From: Mycobacterium heckeshornense
GTDB taxonomy: Bacteria > Actinomycetota > Actinomycetes > Mycobacteriales > Mycobacteriaceae
Reading direction: 5' to 3'
NCBI RefSeq assembly: GCF_016592155.1
Contig: NZ_AP024237.1
Span: forward strand, 4,464,001-4,528,000
Length of the DNA: 64,000 nucleotides
The notes beneath the pieces were generated by a model. The model saw only the letters and a list, made by a program, of their open reading frames with translations, had not been told where the DNA came from and ran no database searches. Positions within the stretch are counted from its first letter, which is position 1; every line of letters starts with the position of its first letter. This document shows positions 34,138 to 43,998 of the stretch, in pieces. A program made the translations under genes and the position numbers.

Positions 34138-35081
34138 CAGAAATAGCCCTCCCGCTTGCGGTCCTCCATCGCAGCGGCAGACGTGCGATCGTCGGCGCGG
34201 GTTTCGCCGCGCTCGGATACCGTCGCCGCGGAGATCTCGGCGATGACGCCCGCGATGTCGGTGGCGTGCGAGCGTACCGCCCCGGTGATGGTCAGATCCC
34301 CCACGGTGCGGTAGCGCACCCACTCCACCGAGGCACGCTCGCCGTCAGCGGGTCTGGCATAGTCCGAGACCGCCAGCAGAATGCCGTCGCGTTCGAAGAC
34401 CTCGCGTTGGTGTGCGAAGTAGATCGACGGCAGCTCAAGGTTTTCCAGCTGGATGTAGCGCCACACGTCCAATTCGGTCCAGTTGCTGAGCGGGAACACC
34501 CGCACCTGCTCGCCCTTTTTGATTCGGCCGTTGTACAGCGACCACGGCTCCGGGCGTTGTGCACGGGGATCCCACTGACCGAACTCGTCGCGGAAGCTCA
34601 AAATCCGTTCCTTGGCGCGGGCACGTTCCTCGTCGCGGCGGGCGCCGCCGAACGCCGCGTCGAAACCGCCGGCGTCCAGCGCATCGAGCAGTGTGCGGGT
34701 CTGCGCCCGGTTGCGCGAGGCTCCGGGCCCGGGGTCGGGCACGCGCCCGCTGTCAATGGATTCCTGCACCGAGGCGACGATCAGCTTGTGCCCGTGGCCG
34801 CTGACCCGCCGGTCGCGGAACTCGATCACCTCGGGAAAGTTGTGACCGGTGTCGACGTGCATCACCGGAAAGGGCAGCGGCAGCGGACGAAAAGCTTTTT
34901 CCGCCAACCGAAGTAACACAATCGAGTCTTTGCCGGCGGAAAACAGCAGCACTGGGCGCTCCAGTTCGGCGACCACCTCGCGGATGATGTGCACCGCCTC
35001 GGCTTCCAGCAGCCGCAGTTCGTCGACGCGGCGCGCGTCGGTCGGCGCGCATTGCGGCGTCACGTGCAGGCTATTGGGCAC
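34137..35081 (-). CDS. cysD: Sulfate adenylyltransferase subunit 2 CysD
   Basis: About 314 residues of a PP-loop ATP pyrophosphatase (LLFSAGKDSIVLLRLAEKAF; MHVDTGHNFPEVIEFRD; C-terminal KREGYF), the adenylating subunit of ATP sulfurylase. The start region reads TTG TTG GTG; a TAGTCT box ends 6 nt before the GTG at 35081, favouring it as a leaderless start. One operon with cysNC. Confidence 0.94.
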   Translation of the reverse strand: MPNSLHVTPQCAPTDARRVDELRLLEAEAVHIIREVVAELERPVLLFSAGKDSIVLLRLAEKAFRPLPLPFPVMHVDTGHNFPEVIEFRDRRVSGHGHKLIVASVQESIDSGRVPDPGPGASRNRAQTRTLLDALDAGGFDAAFGGARRDEERARAKERILSFRDEFGQWDPRAQRPEPWSLYNGRIKKGEQVRVFPLSNWTELDVWRYIQLENLELPSIYFAHQREVFERDGILLAVSDYARPADGERASVEWVRYRTVGDLTITGAVRSHATDIAGVIAEISAATVSERGETRADDRTSAAAMEDRKREGYF

Positions 35082-35087
35082 CAACAA

Positions 35088-35093
35088 AGACTA
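35088..35093 (-). promoter_or_regulatory. -10 box TAGTCT for cysD (leaderless)
   Basis: Ends 6 nt before GTG 35081 and abuts the upstream TTG codons, which argues against their use as starts. Confidence 0.45.
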
Positions 35094-35194
35094 ACCGGAC
35101 GCAAATCCGACCGCCGGGATGGATTACGTTCACAGTGAGCAAAACTCTGGGCTGTGTCTGGTCCGCGACGGTAGCAGAAGGTGGCTGGTACACG

Positions 35195-36193
35195 ATGAAC
35201 CCCATAGAGCGTGCCGCTCGTGCCTTCGATGGCTGGCAGCAGCGGCATCCGGTGGCCGGGTTTCCGATCGCCGTGGTCAAGAAATTCAGCGACGACCAGG
35301 CCGGCTACCACGTTTCGCTGTTGGCCTACTACGGCTTCGTGGCGGCGTTTCCACTGCTGCTGGCGCTGACCGCGATCGTCGGTGTGGTATTGCGGTCACA
35401 CCCGAAACTGCAAGAGCACCTGGTGAATTCGGCATTCGCCGAGTTTCCGATCGTCGGCGGGCAGATTCACCAGCAGCTGGGCGTCACCCACTTCGGGAAT
35501 ACCCTCACGCTGACCATCGGGATACTGGGCTCCCTGTACGGTGCGCGCGGTTTTGCCTACTCCCTGCAGAACACCCTCAACACACTGTGGGCGGTCCCCA
35601 AGGTCGACTGGCCCGGCTTTCCGCACCGATACCTGCGCACGGTCGCGACGCTGTTGATGCTGGGGTTGATCGTCGTGGTCACCGGCGCCTCAAGCGCGGC
35701 GGCCATCAAAGCGGCGTCCTGGGGCTTCGGCGGCTGGCCCGCGCGGACGGTCAGCTTCGTGGTGGGCAGCGCATTGGGAACAGGGTTTTTCCTGGCGCTG
35801 TTCCGGGTCGCGGCGGCCAAACAGGTGGACACCCGCGCCATGATTCCCGGCGCGCTGATCAGCGCCGTGGGCTGGCAGCTGCTGCTCACCGCGGCCGGCG
35901 ACATCGTCACCCACCAGCTGCGCCACGCCCAGGCGGTGGCCGGATTCTTCGGTGCGGTGCTCGGGCTGCTGGCGTGGCTGGCGCTGCAGGCGACGGTGCT
36001 GGTCTACGCGATCGAATTCGACGTCGTGCGCACCAACCGCTTGTGGCCCCGCAGCATCGTGCAGCCGCCGCTGATCGAGGCCGACAAGGCCTACTACAGC
36101 CAAGCGCTGCGCACCGAAACACGCCGGCCCGAACAGCGGCTCGACATCGCCTACGACGCCGCCGAGCAGGACGAGGACTCACCCACCGGGTAA
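35195..36193 (+). CDS. YihY/BrkB-family membrane protein
   Basis: About 332 residues with six membrane spans, in YihY/virulence factor BrkB style (VSLLAYYGFVAAFPLLLALTA near the start; SLYGARGFAYSLQNTLNTLW; GFFGAVLGLLAWLALQATVL; VYAIEFDVV). Despite the old name RNase BN these are inner-membrane proteins of unknown function. ATG 35195 fits the usual family N-terminus and has a GAAGGTGG stretch upstream; GTG 35135 would add 20 residues. A 36-residue polar tail follows the last span. Confidence 0.85.
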   Translation: MNPIERAARAFDGWQQRHPVAGFPIAVVKKFSDDQAGYHVSLLAYYGFVAAFPLLLALTAIVGVVLRSHPKLQEHLVNSAFAEFPIVGGQIHQQLGVTHFGNTLTLTIGILGSLYGARGFAYSLQNTLNTLWAVPKVDWPGFPHRYLRTVATLLMLGLIVVVTGASSAAAIKAASWGFGGWPARTVSFVVGSALGTGFFLALFRVAAAKQVDTRAMIPGALISAVGWQLLLTAAGDIVTHQLRHAQAVAGFFGAVLGLLAWLALQATVLVYAIEFDVVRTNRLWPRSIVQPPLIEADKAYYSQALRTETRRPEQRLDIAYDAAEQDEDSPTG

Positions 36194-36221
36194 GGGTCGA
36201 CGGCCCCGAATTTGACGGCTG

Positions 36222-36227
36222 TAAAGT
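36222..36227 (+). promoter_or_regulatory. -10 box TAAAGT for the SDR gene (leaderless)
   Basis: Ends 8 nt before ATG 36236 and supports that start over the upstream in-frame codon at 36212. Confidence 0.4.
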
Positions 36228-36235
36228 CCGTCGTC

Positions 36236-37093
36236 ATGGACAACATCAGGGCCAACACCGTCGTCATCACCGGCGCGGCCCGCGGCATCGGCTACGCCAC
36301 CGCCAAGGCGCTGCTGGCACGCGGTGCTCGGGTGGTGATCGGCGACCGCGACGTCGATGTCCTCAACCAGGCGGTCACCGACCTGAGCGGACCGGGGTCG
36401 GTGTCGGGTCACCCGCTCGACGTCACCGACCGCGAATCGTTCGCGGCGTTTCTCGACAAGGCCCGCGCCGACGGTGGGGGGCGGATCGACGTGCTGATCA
36501 ACAATGCCGGAGTGATGCCGGTCGGCCCGTTCATGCAGCAGTCGCAGCAGGCGATTCGCTCCGCCGTCGAGGTCAACTTCTACGGCGTGCTCACCGGCTG
36601 CCAGCTGGTGCTGCCGGAGATGGTCAAACGCCGCAGGGGACACATCGTCAACATCGCGTCGATGGCCGGCATGGTCGCCGTGCCGGGCCAGGTGGTCTAC
36701 GCGGGCACCAAGTTCGCCGTGGTCGGGCTGTCCACCGCGCTGGCCGACGAGGTCGCCCCGCATGGCGTCGATGTGACGGTGGTGATGCCACCGTTTACCA
36801 ACACCGAGTTGATCTCCGGCACCAAAACCTCCGGGGCGAGCAAACCGGTGCAGCCCGAGAAAATCGCCGCGGCGATCGTCAAGGTCCTCGATAAGCCCAA
36901 AACCCATGTGTCCGTGCCTGGTTCGGCACGATTCATCGCCGCGTCGACCTCCATGCTGGGTCCGCGTGCTCGTCGTTGGCTGAGCAAGCGCACGGGAATC
37001 GACCGCATCTTCCTCGACTTCGACCCGCAGGCCCGGCAGGCCTACGAGCAGCGCGCACAGTCGGCGATGGGCATCCGCGACCACACGGACTGA
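36236..37093 (+). CDS. Short-chain dehydrogenase/reductase
   Basis: A 285-residue SDR: TGAARGIGYATA cofactor motif, NNAGVMPVGPF, NIASMAG (catalytic Ser) and YAGTKFA (YxxxK), with a C-terminal extension (SMLGPRARRWLSKRTGID) that is common in mycobacterial lipid-related SDRs. Substrate unknown. Stand-alone gene with its own -10 box, between the YihY gene and the decarboxylase gene. Confidence 0.88.
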   Translation: MDNIRANTVVITGAARGIGYATAKALLARGARVVIGDRDVDVLNQAVTDLSGPGSVSGHPLDVTDRESFAAFLDKARADGGGRIDVLINNAGVMPVGPFMQQSQQAIRSAVEVNFYGVLTGCQLVLPEMVKRRRGHIVNIASMAGMVAVPGQVVYAGTKFAVVGLSTALADEVAPHGVDVTVVMPPFTNTELISGTKTSGASKPVQPEKIAAAIVKVLDKPKTHVSVPGSARFIAASTSMLGPRARRWLSKRTGIDRIFLDFDPQARQAYEQRAQSAMGIRDHTD

Positions 37094-37184
37094 CCGGTCG
37101 GTTAACGCTCGCCGAAAAGCCTCCCTGACATGCGGCGACGGCATAGCCTCGGGGCATAACGACGAAGCGGGGTGGAGGCTTGAC

Positions 37185-40085
37185 ATGACAGACGTGAACC
37201 CGCATGCCTACAACACCGCGTGGCAGTTCCGCGCAGACGCCTGGTGCCGGCTCGAGGAAGCCAGCGAACGGCTGTCGACCGCCGCGGCCCGCGGACGCGA
37301 TCCCGCGCCGTGCATGCAGCTGGTGGAGCGGCTACTCGCGCAGCTACGGCCGTTCGAACGCTACTGGGCGTTCCCGGGCATTCATGTGTTCAACCAGACG
37401 CACCGTCTCTTTGCCACCGGTGCTTTCGACAAGTTCGGCAGAACGGTCGCCAAAATCAACCGCGCATTGGTCACCGAGTCCTACCGCACCGGAACGCTGG
37501 GATCACCGCTGGAGGGCGAAAACGAGGCGCTGACTGCGGCCCCGGTGATTGCCGAAGTGCTGGGCCACCACCGGCCAACCCGGCCGTATTTCGAGCTGCT
37601 GGTCGTAGCGACGATGAACGAGGCCCAAGAACACGCACTTGCCAACGAGATTCGCAGCTGGCGCCGACCCGACGACGCGTTCATCTACGAGATCGTGGTG
37701 GTCGGCAGCGGTGACGAAGCGGTGATCGCGGCCCGGCTCAACTCCAACGTGCAGGCGTGCGCGATCACCCGGCGATTCTCGCATCGCTCGCGACGGGACC
37801 TGTCGGCCTTGGAGCACTTCTGCGACGCCCACGTCGCCGAGGACCTCGCCGATCACTCGCCGGAAGAACGAGCCGAGATCTTGGCCAAAGTGCTGCGCGA
37901 AACCCGACCGGAAATCGACCTGTATCTGATCACCGAACTCGAGGTGGAGGACGTCGCCGCCCGGCTCGGCCACCATTTCCGGCGGGTATTCCACGCCGGG
38001 GAAGGCACACTGGACCGGCACCTGTCGCTGCTGGAGGGGGTCGCGGCCCGGTACCGCACACCATTCTTCAGCGCCTTGCGCGAATACAGCCACCGGCCGA
38101 CCGGGGTGTTTCACGCGCTGCCGATCTCGCAGGGCAAGTCGATCGTCAACTCGCACTGGATCGCCGACATGGTGCAGTTCTACGGGCTGGATTTGTTCTT
38201 GGCGGAGACCTCGGCAACCTGCGGCGGCTTGGACTCGTTGCTGGAGCCGACCGGACCGCTGCGAGACGCACAACAGCTGGCGGCCAAGACATTTGGTGCA
38301 CGGCAGACCTACTTCGTCACCAACGGCACCTCGACGGCCAACAAGGTCGTCGAGCAGGCGCTGGTCGCGCCCGGCGACATCGTGCTGATCGACCGTAACT
38401 GCCACCAGTCCCATCACTACGGGCTGATGATGGCCGGCGCTCAAGTCACCTACCTGGATGCCTATCCGCTGAACCAGTATTCGATGTACGGCGGGGTGCC
38501 GCTGCGCGAGATCAAGTCTCGGCTGCTGGCGCTGCGCGCGACCGGCAAGCTGGAACGGGTCAAGCTGTTGTGCCTGACCAACTGCACCTTCGACGGAATC
38601 GTCTACGACGTCGAGCGGGTGATGGAGGAATGTCTGGCAATCAAGCCGGATCTGGTATTCCTTTGGGACGAAGCATGGTTCGCCTTCGCCAGGTTCCACC
38701 ACGTTTATCGCAGGCGCACGGCGATGCACGCAGCACGGGTGATCCGCGAGCGGCTGCGCTCGCCGCAGTATCGGCAGACTTACCGCGACTTCGCCGAGCA
38801 GATCGCCGGTGCCGACGACGAAACGCTGCTGAATACCCGCCTGATGCCCGATCCGGCCCGCGCCCGGGTCCGGGTCTATGCCACCCAGTCCACCCACAAG
38901 ACGCTGACGTCGCTGCGGCAAGGCTCGATGATCCACGTGTTCGACCAGGACTTCGACCAGAAGGTGCAGGAGACCTTCCACGAGGCGTACATGGCGCACA
39001 CCTCCACTTCACCGAACTACCAAGTCCTGGCTTCGCTGGACATCGGCCGCCGACAAGCCGACCTGGAAGGCATGGAGCTGGTGCAAAAGCAGGTCGAGAA
39101 CGCGATGCAGCTGCGCGACGCGATCGACAAGCACCCGCTGCTGAGCCGCTACATGCATTGCCTGTCGACGGCGGAAATGATTCCCGACCAGTTTCGTCCG
39201 TCAGGCCTGGACCAACCGTTGCGCACCGGGCTGCGCAACATGGCCACCGCTTGGGAGCAGGACGAATTCGTCCTGGACCCGAGCCGCATCACCTTGTATA
39301 TCGGGCCCACCGGCATCGACGGGGATACCTTCAAACGCACCGAGCTGATGGATCGTTACGGGGTGCAGATCAACAAAACCTCCCGCAACACCGTGCTGTT
39401 CATGACCAACATCGGCACCACCCGCAGCTCGGTCGCCTACCTGGTGGAGATTTTGGTCAAGATCGCGCAGGAACTCGACGATCGGATCGCCGACATGAGC
39501 TTGACCGATCGCGCGCACCACGAGCGCGCGGTCCTGCGGTTGACGACTCCGTCGGCGCCGCTACCCGATTTCAGCGGGTTCCACGCATGCTTCCTGGAAA
39601 AGAACGGCGAGGACACTGGGTCCACACCGGATGGTGACCTGCGCCGGGCGTTCTACCTCGGCTACGACGACAGCTTGTGCGAGTACCTCAGCGCCGACGA
39701 AGTCGAGGAAAAGATGGAGGCTGACCGGCCGGTGGTCTCGGCCACCTTCGTCACCCCCTATCCGCCGGGATTCCCGGTCCTGGTTCCCGGGCAGGTCTTC
39801 AGTCGACAGATCCTATCGTTCATGCGCAGCCTCGATATCGCCGAAATCCACGGCTATAAGCCACATCTGGGGTATCGGGTGTTCACCGACAAGGCCCTGG
39901 AGATGGCCGAGGCCAGCCTGCGCCCGTGGAGCCGGGTCAGTGACGGGCGCCAGGTGCCCAGCGGATCGGGAATGCGTCTGGACGTGGAAAGCCCTGCGGC
40001 TCAACACAAACCGCAGCCATCGTCGACGGGTCCGACGGCAGCTGAGCCCGCCGGTCCGCCGGAGCCGCGGAAGGCAGAGCTGTGA
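37185..40085 (+). CDS. adi: Orn/Lys/Arg decarboxylase (Adi family, large form)
   Basis: A 966-residue PLP fold-I decarboxylase with an N-terminal regulatory/wing region (about 1-290), the catalytic domain (TYFVTNGTSTANK; DRNCHQSHHYG; FLWDEAWFAF; Schiff-base Lys572 in TQSTHKTLTSLRQG) and a C-terminal domain. It resembles M. tuberculosis Rv2531c (adi) as I recall it. It should decarboxylate arginine, lysine or ornithine, consuming a proton; the residues seen do not decide between them. A GGAGG site lies 6 nt before the ATG. The stop overlaps the next gene's GTG (GTGA), linking it to an NDH-2. Confidence 0.9.
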   Translation: MTDVNPHAYNTAWQFRADAWCRLEEASERLSTAAARGRDPAPCMQLVERLLAQLRPFERYWAFPGIHVFNQTHRLFATGAFDKFGRTVAKINRALVTESYRTGTLGSPLEGENEALTAAPVIAEVLGHHRPTRPYFELLVVATMNEAQEHALANEIRSWRRPDDAFIYEIVVVGSGDEAVIAARLNSNVQACAITRRFSHRSRRDLSALEHFCDAHVAEDLADHSPEERAEILAKVLRETRPEIDLYLITELEVEDVAARLGHHFRRVFHAGEGTLDRHLSLLEGVAARYRTPFFSALREYSHRPTGVFHALPISQGKSIVNSHWIADMVQFYGLDLFLAETSATCGGLDSLLEPTGPLRDAQQLAAKTFGARQTYFVTNGTSTANKVVEQALVAPGDIVLIDRNCHQSHHYGLMMAGAQVTYLDAYPLNQYSMYGGVPLREIKSRLLALRATGKLERVKLLCLTNCTFDGIVYDVERVMEECLAIKPDLVFLWDEAWFAFARFHHVYRRRTAMHAARVIRERLRSPQYRQTYRDFAEQIAGADDETLLNTRLMPDPARARVRVYATQSTHKTLTSLRQGSMIHVFDQDFDQKVQETFHEAYMAHTSTSPNYQVLASLDIGRRQADLEGMELVQKQVENAMQLRDAIDKHPLLSRYMHCLSTAEMIPDQFRPSGLDQPLRTGLRNMATAWEQDEFVLDPSRITLYIGPTGIDGDTFKRTELMDRYGVQINKTSRNTVLFMTNIGTTRSSVAYLVEILVKIAQELDDRIADMSLTDRAHHERAVLRLTTPSAPLPDFSGFHACFLEKNGEDTGSTPDGDLRRAFYLGYDDSLCEYLSADEVEEKMEADRPVVSATFVTPYPPGFPVLVPGQVFSRQILSFMRSLDIAEIHGYKPHLGYRVFTDKALEMAEASLRPWSRVSDGRQVPSGSGMRLDVESPAAQHKPQPSSTGPTAAEPAGPPEPRKAEL

Positions 40086-41464
40086 GTGGGCCCGCCGGCC
40101 GGCACCGTGTGGTCATCATCGGCTCCGGGTTCGGTGGGCTCACCGCGGCCAAGGCGCTGAAGCGGGCCGACGTCGACGTCGTCGTGGTCTCGAAGACCAC
40201 CAGCCACCTGTTTCAGCCGCTGCTCTATCAGGTGGCTACCGGGATTTTGTCCGAGGGCGAAATCGCCCCGACCACACGGCTGATCCTGCGCAAACAGAAA
40301 AACGTCCGGGTGCTGCTGGGCGAGGTGGAAGCCATCGACCTCACCGCGCAGACGGTGACGTCGCGCCTGATGACCATGCGCACCGTGACGCGGTTCGACA
40401 GCCTCATCGTCGCCGCCGGCGCCCAGCAGTCCTACTTCGGCAACGACCATTTCGCCACTTACGCACCCGGCATGAAAACCATCGACGACGCCTTGGAGCT
40501 GCGCGGCCGGATCCTGGGTGCGTTCGAGGCCGCCGAGGTCAGCACCGACCCCGTCGAACGGCAGCGCCGGTTGACCTTCGTGGTGGTTGGCGCGGGACCG
40601 ACCGGTGTTGAGGTCGCCGGGCAGATTGTCGAGCTGGCCGAGCGCACGCTGGCGGGGGCGTTTCGTTCCATCAAGCCGAGTGATTGCCGGGTCGTCTTGC
40701 TGGACGCGGCACCGGCGGTGTTGCCCGCGATGGGCGAGAAGCTGGGGCTGAAGGCCCAACGCCGGCTGGAGAAGATGGACGTCGAAATCCAGCTGAATGC
40801 GATGGTGACCGCCGTCGACTATTACGGCATCACCGTCCAAGACAAGGACGGCAGTCAGCGGCGCATCCAGTGCGCGTGCAAGGTGTGGGCGGCCGGCGTC
40901 CAGGCCAGCCCACTGGGCAAGATCCTGGCCGAGCAATCCGACGGAACCGAAATCGACCGCGCCGGACGAGTTCTCGTACAACCCGATCTCACCGTCGAGG
41001 GACACCCGAATGTCTTCGTCGTCGGTGACCTGATGGCCGTACCCGGTGTGCCCGGGATGGCGCAAGGCGCGATCCAAGGGGCAAAGTATGCGGCGAAGTG
41101 CATCAAGCGCGCGCTGAAGGACCGTGACGATCCCGCACATCGCGCGCCGTTCACCTACTTTGACAAGGGCAGCATGGCCACGGTCTCCAGGTTCAGCGCG
41201 GTCGCACGGGTCGGCAAGCTGGAATTCGGCGGCTTCATCGCCTGGCTGGCCTGGCTGGTGCTGCACCTGGTCTATCTGGTCGGGTTCAAGAACCGCTTTA
41301 CCACTTTGATCCACTGGGCGGTCACGTTCCTGGGCCGCGGCCGCAGTCAAATGGCCATCACCAGCCAGATGATCTATGCCAGGCTGGCGATGAGCAGGCT
41401 CGGCGAGCAAGAGCAGGGCGCGTTGGCGGCCGCCGAGCAAGCCGAGAAAGAGGCAGCCGGCTAG
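40082..41464 (+). CDS. ndhA: Type II NADH dehydrogenase (NdhA-like)
   Basis: A 460-residue NDH-2: FAD motif VVIIGSGFGGLTAAKALK, NADH motif FVVVGAGPTGVEVAGQI, VFVVGDLM and a C-terminal membrane-anchoring region (GGFIAWLAWLVLHLVYLVGF). It oxidises NADH and reduces menaquinone without pumping protons. In M. tuberculosis ndhA (Rv0392c) lies beside metZ, as here apart from one inserted hydrolase gene. Starts at GTG overlapping the decarboxylase stop. Confidence 0.92.
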   Translation: MSGPAGRHRVVIIGSGFGGLTAAKALKRADVDVVVVSKTTSHLFQPLLYQVATGILSEGEIAPTTRLILRKQKNVRVLLGEVEAIDLTAQTVTSRLMTMRTVTRFDSLIVAAGAQQSYFGNDHFATYAPGMKTIDDALELRGRILGAFEAAEVSTDPVERQRRLTFVVVGAGPTGVEVAGQIVELAERTLAGAFRSIKPSDCRVVLLDAAPAVLPAMGEKLGLKAQRRLEKMDVEIQLNAMVTAVDYYGITVQDKDGSQRRIQCACKVWAAGVQASPLGKILAEQSDGTEIDRAGRVLVQPDLTVEGHPNVFVVGDLMAVPGVPGMAQGAIQGAKYAAKCIKRALKDRDDPAHRAPFTYFDKGSMATVSRFSAVARVGKLEFGGFIAWLAWLVLHLVYLVGFKNRFTTLIHWAVTFLGRGRSQMAITSQMIYARLAMSRLGEQEQGALAAAEQAEKEAAG

Positions 41465-41479
41465 CCCTGCCTGGTGCGG

Positions 41480-42634
41480 TCACGACGGCGCACCGACGCT
41501 CAGCGCCCGAATCGTTTGAATCTCGTTGTCCTGGAATGGCCGTCCGTCGGGACGCAGCAGGTCATGAAACCACGGGTTGGGAATCGTTGAATACGGGTGA
41601 TCCCAGGAGTCCCAGGGCAAATAAGTCTGGGTCTTGCCGGCAACCAAGCCCCAATTGAGTGCACCGACGTTGTAGCGCTTCGCAATTGGCAGCACGCCCT
41701 GAATGGTGCTGCCGAGCGAGCGTGCCATGTATTCGGTGCACAGGATGGGCCTGCCCAGTGGGGTTAGCTCGTTGATGCGGCTTTCGAAATTTCCCGGCTC
41801 GCCATAACAGTGGAATGTGATCACGTCGGCGTTATCAAGTTGGATTGCGGCAATTGTGCTGCGGCGTGCGGGATCTGCCCACTCGCCGTCCCAAACGCCG
41901 CTGGTGAGCGGTTGGCTAGGGTTGACCGAACGTGCCCACTGGAACACCTGGGGAAGCAAGTCGGCGACAAGCTGCTGCTTGTCTTTCCTTTCGACCGAGC
42001 TGTAGACCCGCGCGGGATTGTCTGGCTCATTCCACAAATCCCAACCCAAAACCCGGTCGTCGTTGCGGAATTGGCTCACCACGCCGGTGACATAGTCGTA
42101 CAGCGTGCGGATGTAGCGGCGGTCGTCGAGGCGTTCCGCGCCCGGGCTTTGCACCCAGCCGGAGTTGTGCACCCCCGGTCGCGGTGCACGCTGCCGGCCC
42201 AGCTTCGGCAACGGGTCCCAACAGGAATCGAACAGCACGAACAGCGGTTTGATGTGGTGGCGTGCCGCAATTGCGACAAACTGCGCGAGACGGACTTGGA
42301 AGCCCCGGTGATCCTGGGCCCACAGCAGATCGTGCAAGAACACCCGCACCGTATTGAGCCCGTGAAACCGCGCCCAGGACAATTCGGTGTCGATGCGCCG
42401 GGGGTCGTAGGTGCCGGGCTGGAACATCTCCAGCTGGTTAATCGCATTGGAGGTGATGTAGTTCGCACCGACAAGCCAGCCTTGAGCTTGATACCACCGG
42501 TGGGCGCGGTCCGCCGACCACCGCAGTGACTCACCAGACGCGCGGGGCGGTTCCGCAGTAGCGCGAGGTGCTCGAGCCAGTGCAGCGCCTCCTGCCAATA
42601 GCAGTGGGAGCTTCAGGACCGTTCGACGGTACAC
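41480..42634 (-). CDS. Secreted GH5-type glycoside hydrolase (mannanase/cellulase-like)
   Basis: A 384-residue exported protein. The N-terminus YRRTVLKLPLLLAGGAALA looks like a Tat signal (RRTVLK) with cleavage after ATA. The mature part is a clan GH-A barrel: LNTVRVFLHDLLW, acid/base Glu203 in DLWNEPDN and nucleophile Glu301 in ILCTEYMAR. Family relatives cut beta-mannan, cellulose or related glycans. It sits alone between ndhA (convergent) and metZ, where M. tuberculosis has no such gene. Confidence 0.85.
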   Translation of the reverse strand: MYRRTVLKLPLLLAGGAALARAPRATAEPPRASGESLRWSADRAHRWYQAQGWLVGANYITSNAINQLEMFQPGTYDPRRIDTELSWARFHGLNTVRVFLHDLLWAQDHRGFQVRLAQFVAIAARHHIKPLFVLFDSCWDPLPKLGRQRAPRPGVHNSGWVQSPGAERLDDRRYIRTLYDYVTGVVSQFRNDDRVLGWDLWNEPDNPARVYSSVERKDKQQLVADLLPQVFQWARSVNPSQPLTSGVWDGEWADPARRSTIAAIQLDNADVITFHCYGEPGNFESRINELTPLGRPILCTEYMARSLGSTIQGVLPIAKRYNVGALNWGLVAGKTQTYLPWDSWDHPYSTIPNPWFHDLLRPDGRPFQDNEIQTIRALSVGAPS

Positions 42635-42777
42635 GAAAAGACCATAATTTGCCCACGGCGCGATCCCCGGTATTTACCGGGCGAGTCCGATCCGCGTACA
42701 GAATCGTTATCTCATTGGCGTCGTTGGGCGAAGGGCAGTTCGGGTCACCCGGCGCCGGTCGCGGCGAACCCGGTATT

Positions 42778-43998
42778 TCAGCGCAGGGCTTGGTCCAGGT
42801 CGGCGATCAGGTCGTCGGTGTCTTCCAGCCCGACGGAGATGCGCACCACGTTGTCGCCCAGCCCGATAGCGGCCCGGCCCTCGGGGCCCATCGCGCGGTG
42901 AGTGGTCGTCGCCGGGTGGGTGATAAGCGATTTCGCGTCGCCGAGGTTGTTGGAGATGTCGATCAGCCGCAGCTTGTCGAGTACCTCGAAAGCCCGCCGC
43001 TTGGCCGCCGGCTCCGGCGCGTCGAGCGCGAAGGTGACGACGGTGCCGCCGCCCGACATCTGCCGCTTAGCCAGGTCGTGCTGCGGATGCGACGCCAGGT
43101 AGGGATAACGCACCCAGCTAACCGCAGGATGGCTTTCGAGGAATTCGGCCACCCGCTGCGCTGAGGCATTGGCATGCTCGACCCGAATAGCAAGTGTCTC
43201 AAGGCCTTTGAGCAAAATCCAGGCATTGAAGGCGCTGATAGCCGGGCCGGTGTGCCGCATCAGCTTCTGCACCGGGCCGTCGATGTACTCCTTGTCGCCG
43301 AGGATGGCCCCGCCCAGCACCCGGCCCTGTCCGTCGAGGTGCTTGGTACCCGAGTAGACCACCACATCGACACCGAGAGGAAAGCCCTGCTGCAGCAGTG
43401 GAGTGGCAAAAACGTTGTCCAGGACCACTTTCGCGCCAGCAGCATGCGCTAATTCGGTGACCGCGGCGATATCTACCAGCGACTGCATCGGGTTGGACGG
43501 TGTCTCGAAGAACACTGCTTGCGTGGGCTCGGACAGCGCCCGCTCCCACTGGGATAGGTCGTCGCCGTCGACGAAGACGGTCCGGATTCCCCACCGGGGC
43601 AGGATCTCGTCGCACACCACAAAACACGAGCCGAACAGGCTGCGCGCGGCCACCAGCCGGTCACCGGCGCCCAGCAGCGCGCCCAGCGACACGAACACCG
43701 CGGCCATGCCACTGGCGGTGGCGAACGCCGCCGGCGCTCCCTCGATCAGGCGCAACCGCTCCTCGAGCATGCTGATCGTGGGGTTGCCGTAGCGCGAATA
43801 CACGTAGCGGTCGATCCTGCCGGCAAACGCCTGCTCCGCGGCGGCCGCAGACTCATAGACATAGCCCGAGGTCAAATACATGGCCTCGGCGGTCTCGTCG
43901 AACCGCGACCGCATGATCCCGCCGCGCACCCCGAGGGTGGCCGGCCCGACACCCTCGGGCAGCGGCGCTGGTGTGCGGATCGAGCGCTGGTCGGTCAT
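42778..43998 (-). CDS. metZ: O-succinylhomoserine sulfhydrylase MetZ
   Basis: A 406-residue Cys/Met-metabolism PLP enzyme (RYGNPTISMLEERL; ETPSNPMQSLVDI; PLP Lys219 in YSGTKHLDGQGR; late SLITHPATTTHRAM). It makes homocysteine from O-acylated homoserine and sulfide. Overlaps the rhodanese gene by 4 bp (ATGA), an arrangement also found in M. tuberculosis (Rv0390-metZ). Confidence 0.95.
   Translation of the reverse strand: MTDQRSIRTPAPLPEGVGPATLGVRGGIMRSRFDETAEAMYLTSGYVYESAAAAEQAFAGRIDRYVYSRYGNPTISMLEERLRLIEGAPAAFATASGMAAVFVSLGALLGAGDRLVAARSLFGSCFVVCDEILPRWGIRTVFVDGDDLSQWERALSEPTQAVFFETPSNPMQSLVDIAAVTELAHAAGAKVVLDNVFATPLLQQGFPLGVDVVVYSGTKHLDGQGRVLGGAILGDKEYIDGPVQKLMRHTGPAISAFNAWILLKGLETLAIRVEHANASAQRVAEFLESHPAVSWVRYPYLASHPQHDLAKRQMSGGGTVVTFALDAPEPAAKRRAFEVLDKLRLIDISNNLGDAKSLITHPATTTHRAMGPEGRAAIGLGDNVVRISVGLEDTDDLIADLDQALR

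Noticed and set aside
34137..34323. N-terminal extension of CysNC to 34323
   Set aside because: It would overlap cysD by 62 codons with a His/Arg-rich nonsense sequence; the GTPase begins right after ATG 34137.
35119..36894. 591-codon plus-strand frame crossing the YihY and SDR genes
   Set aside because: It is a third-frame shadow of both genes, which have clear domains and starts.
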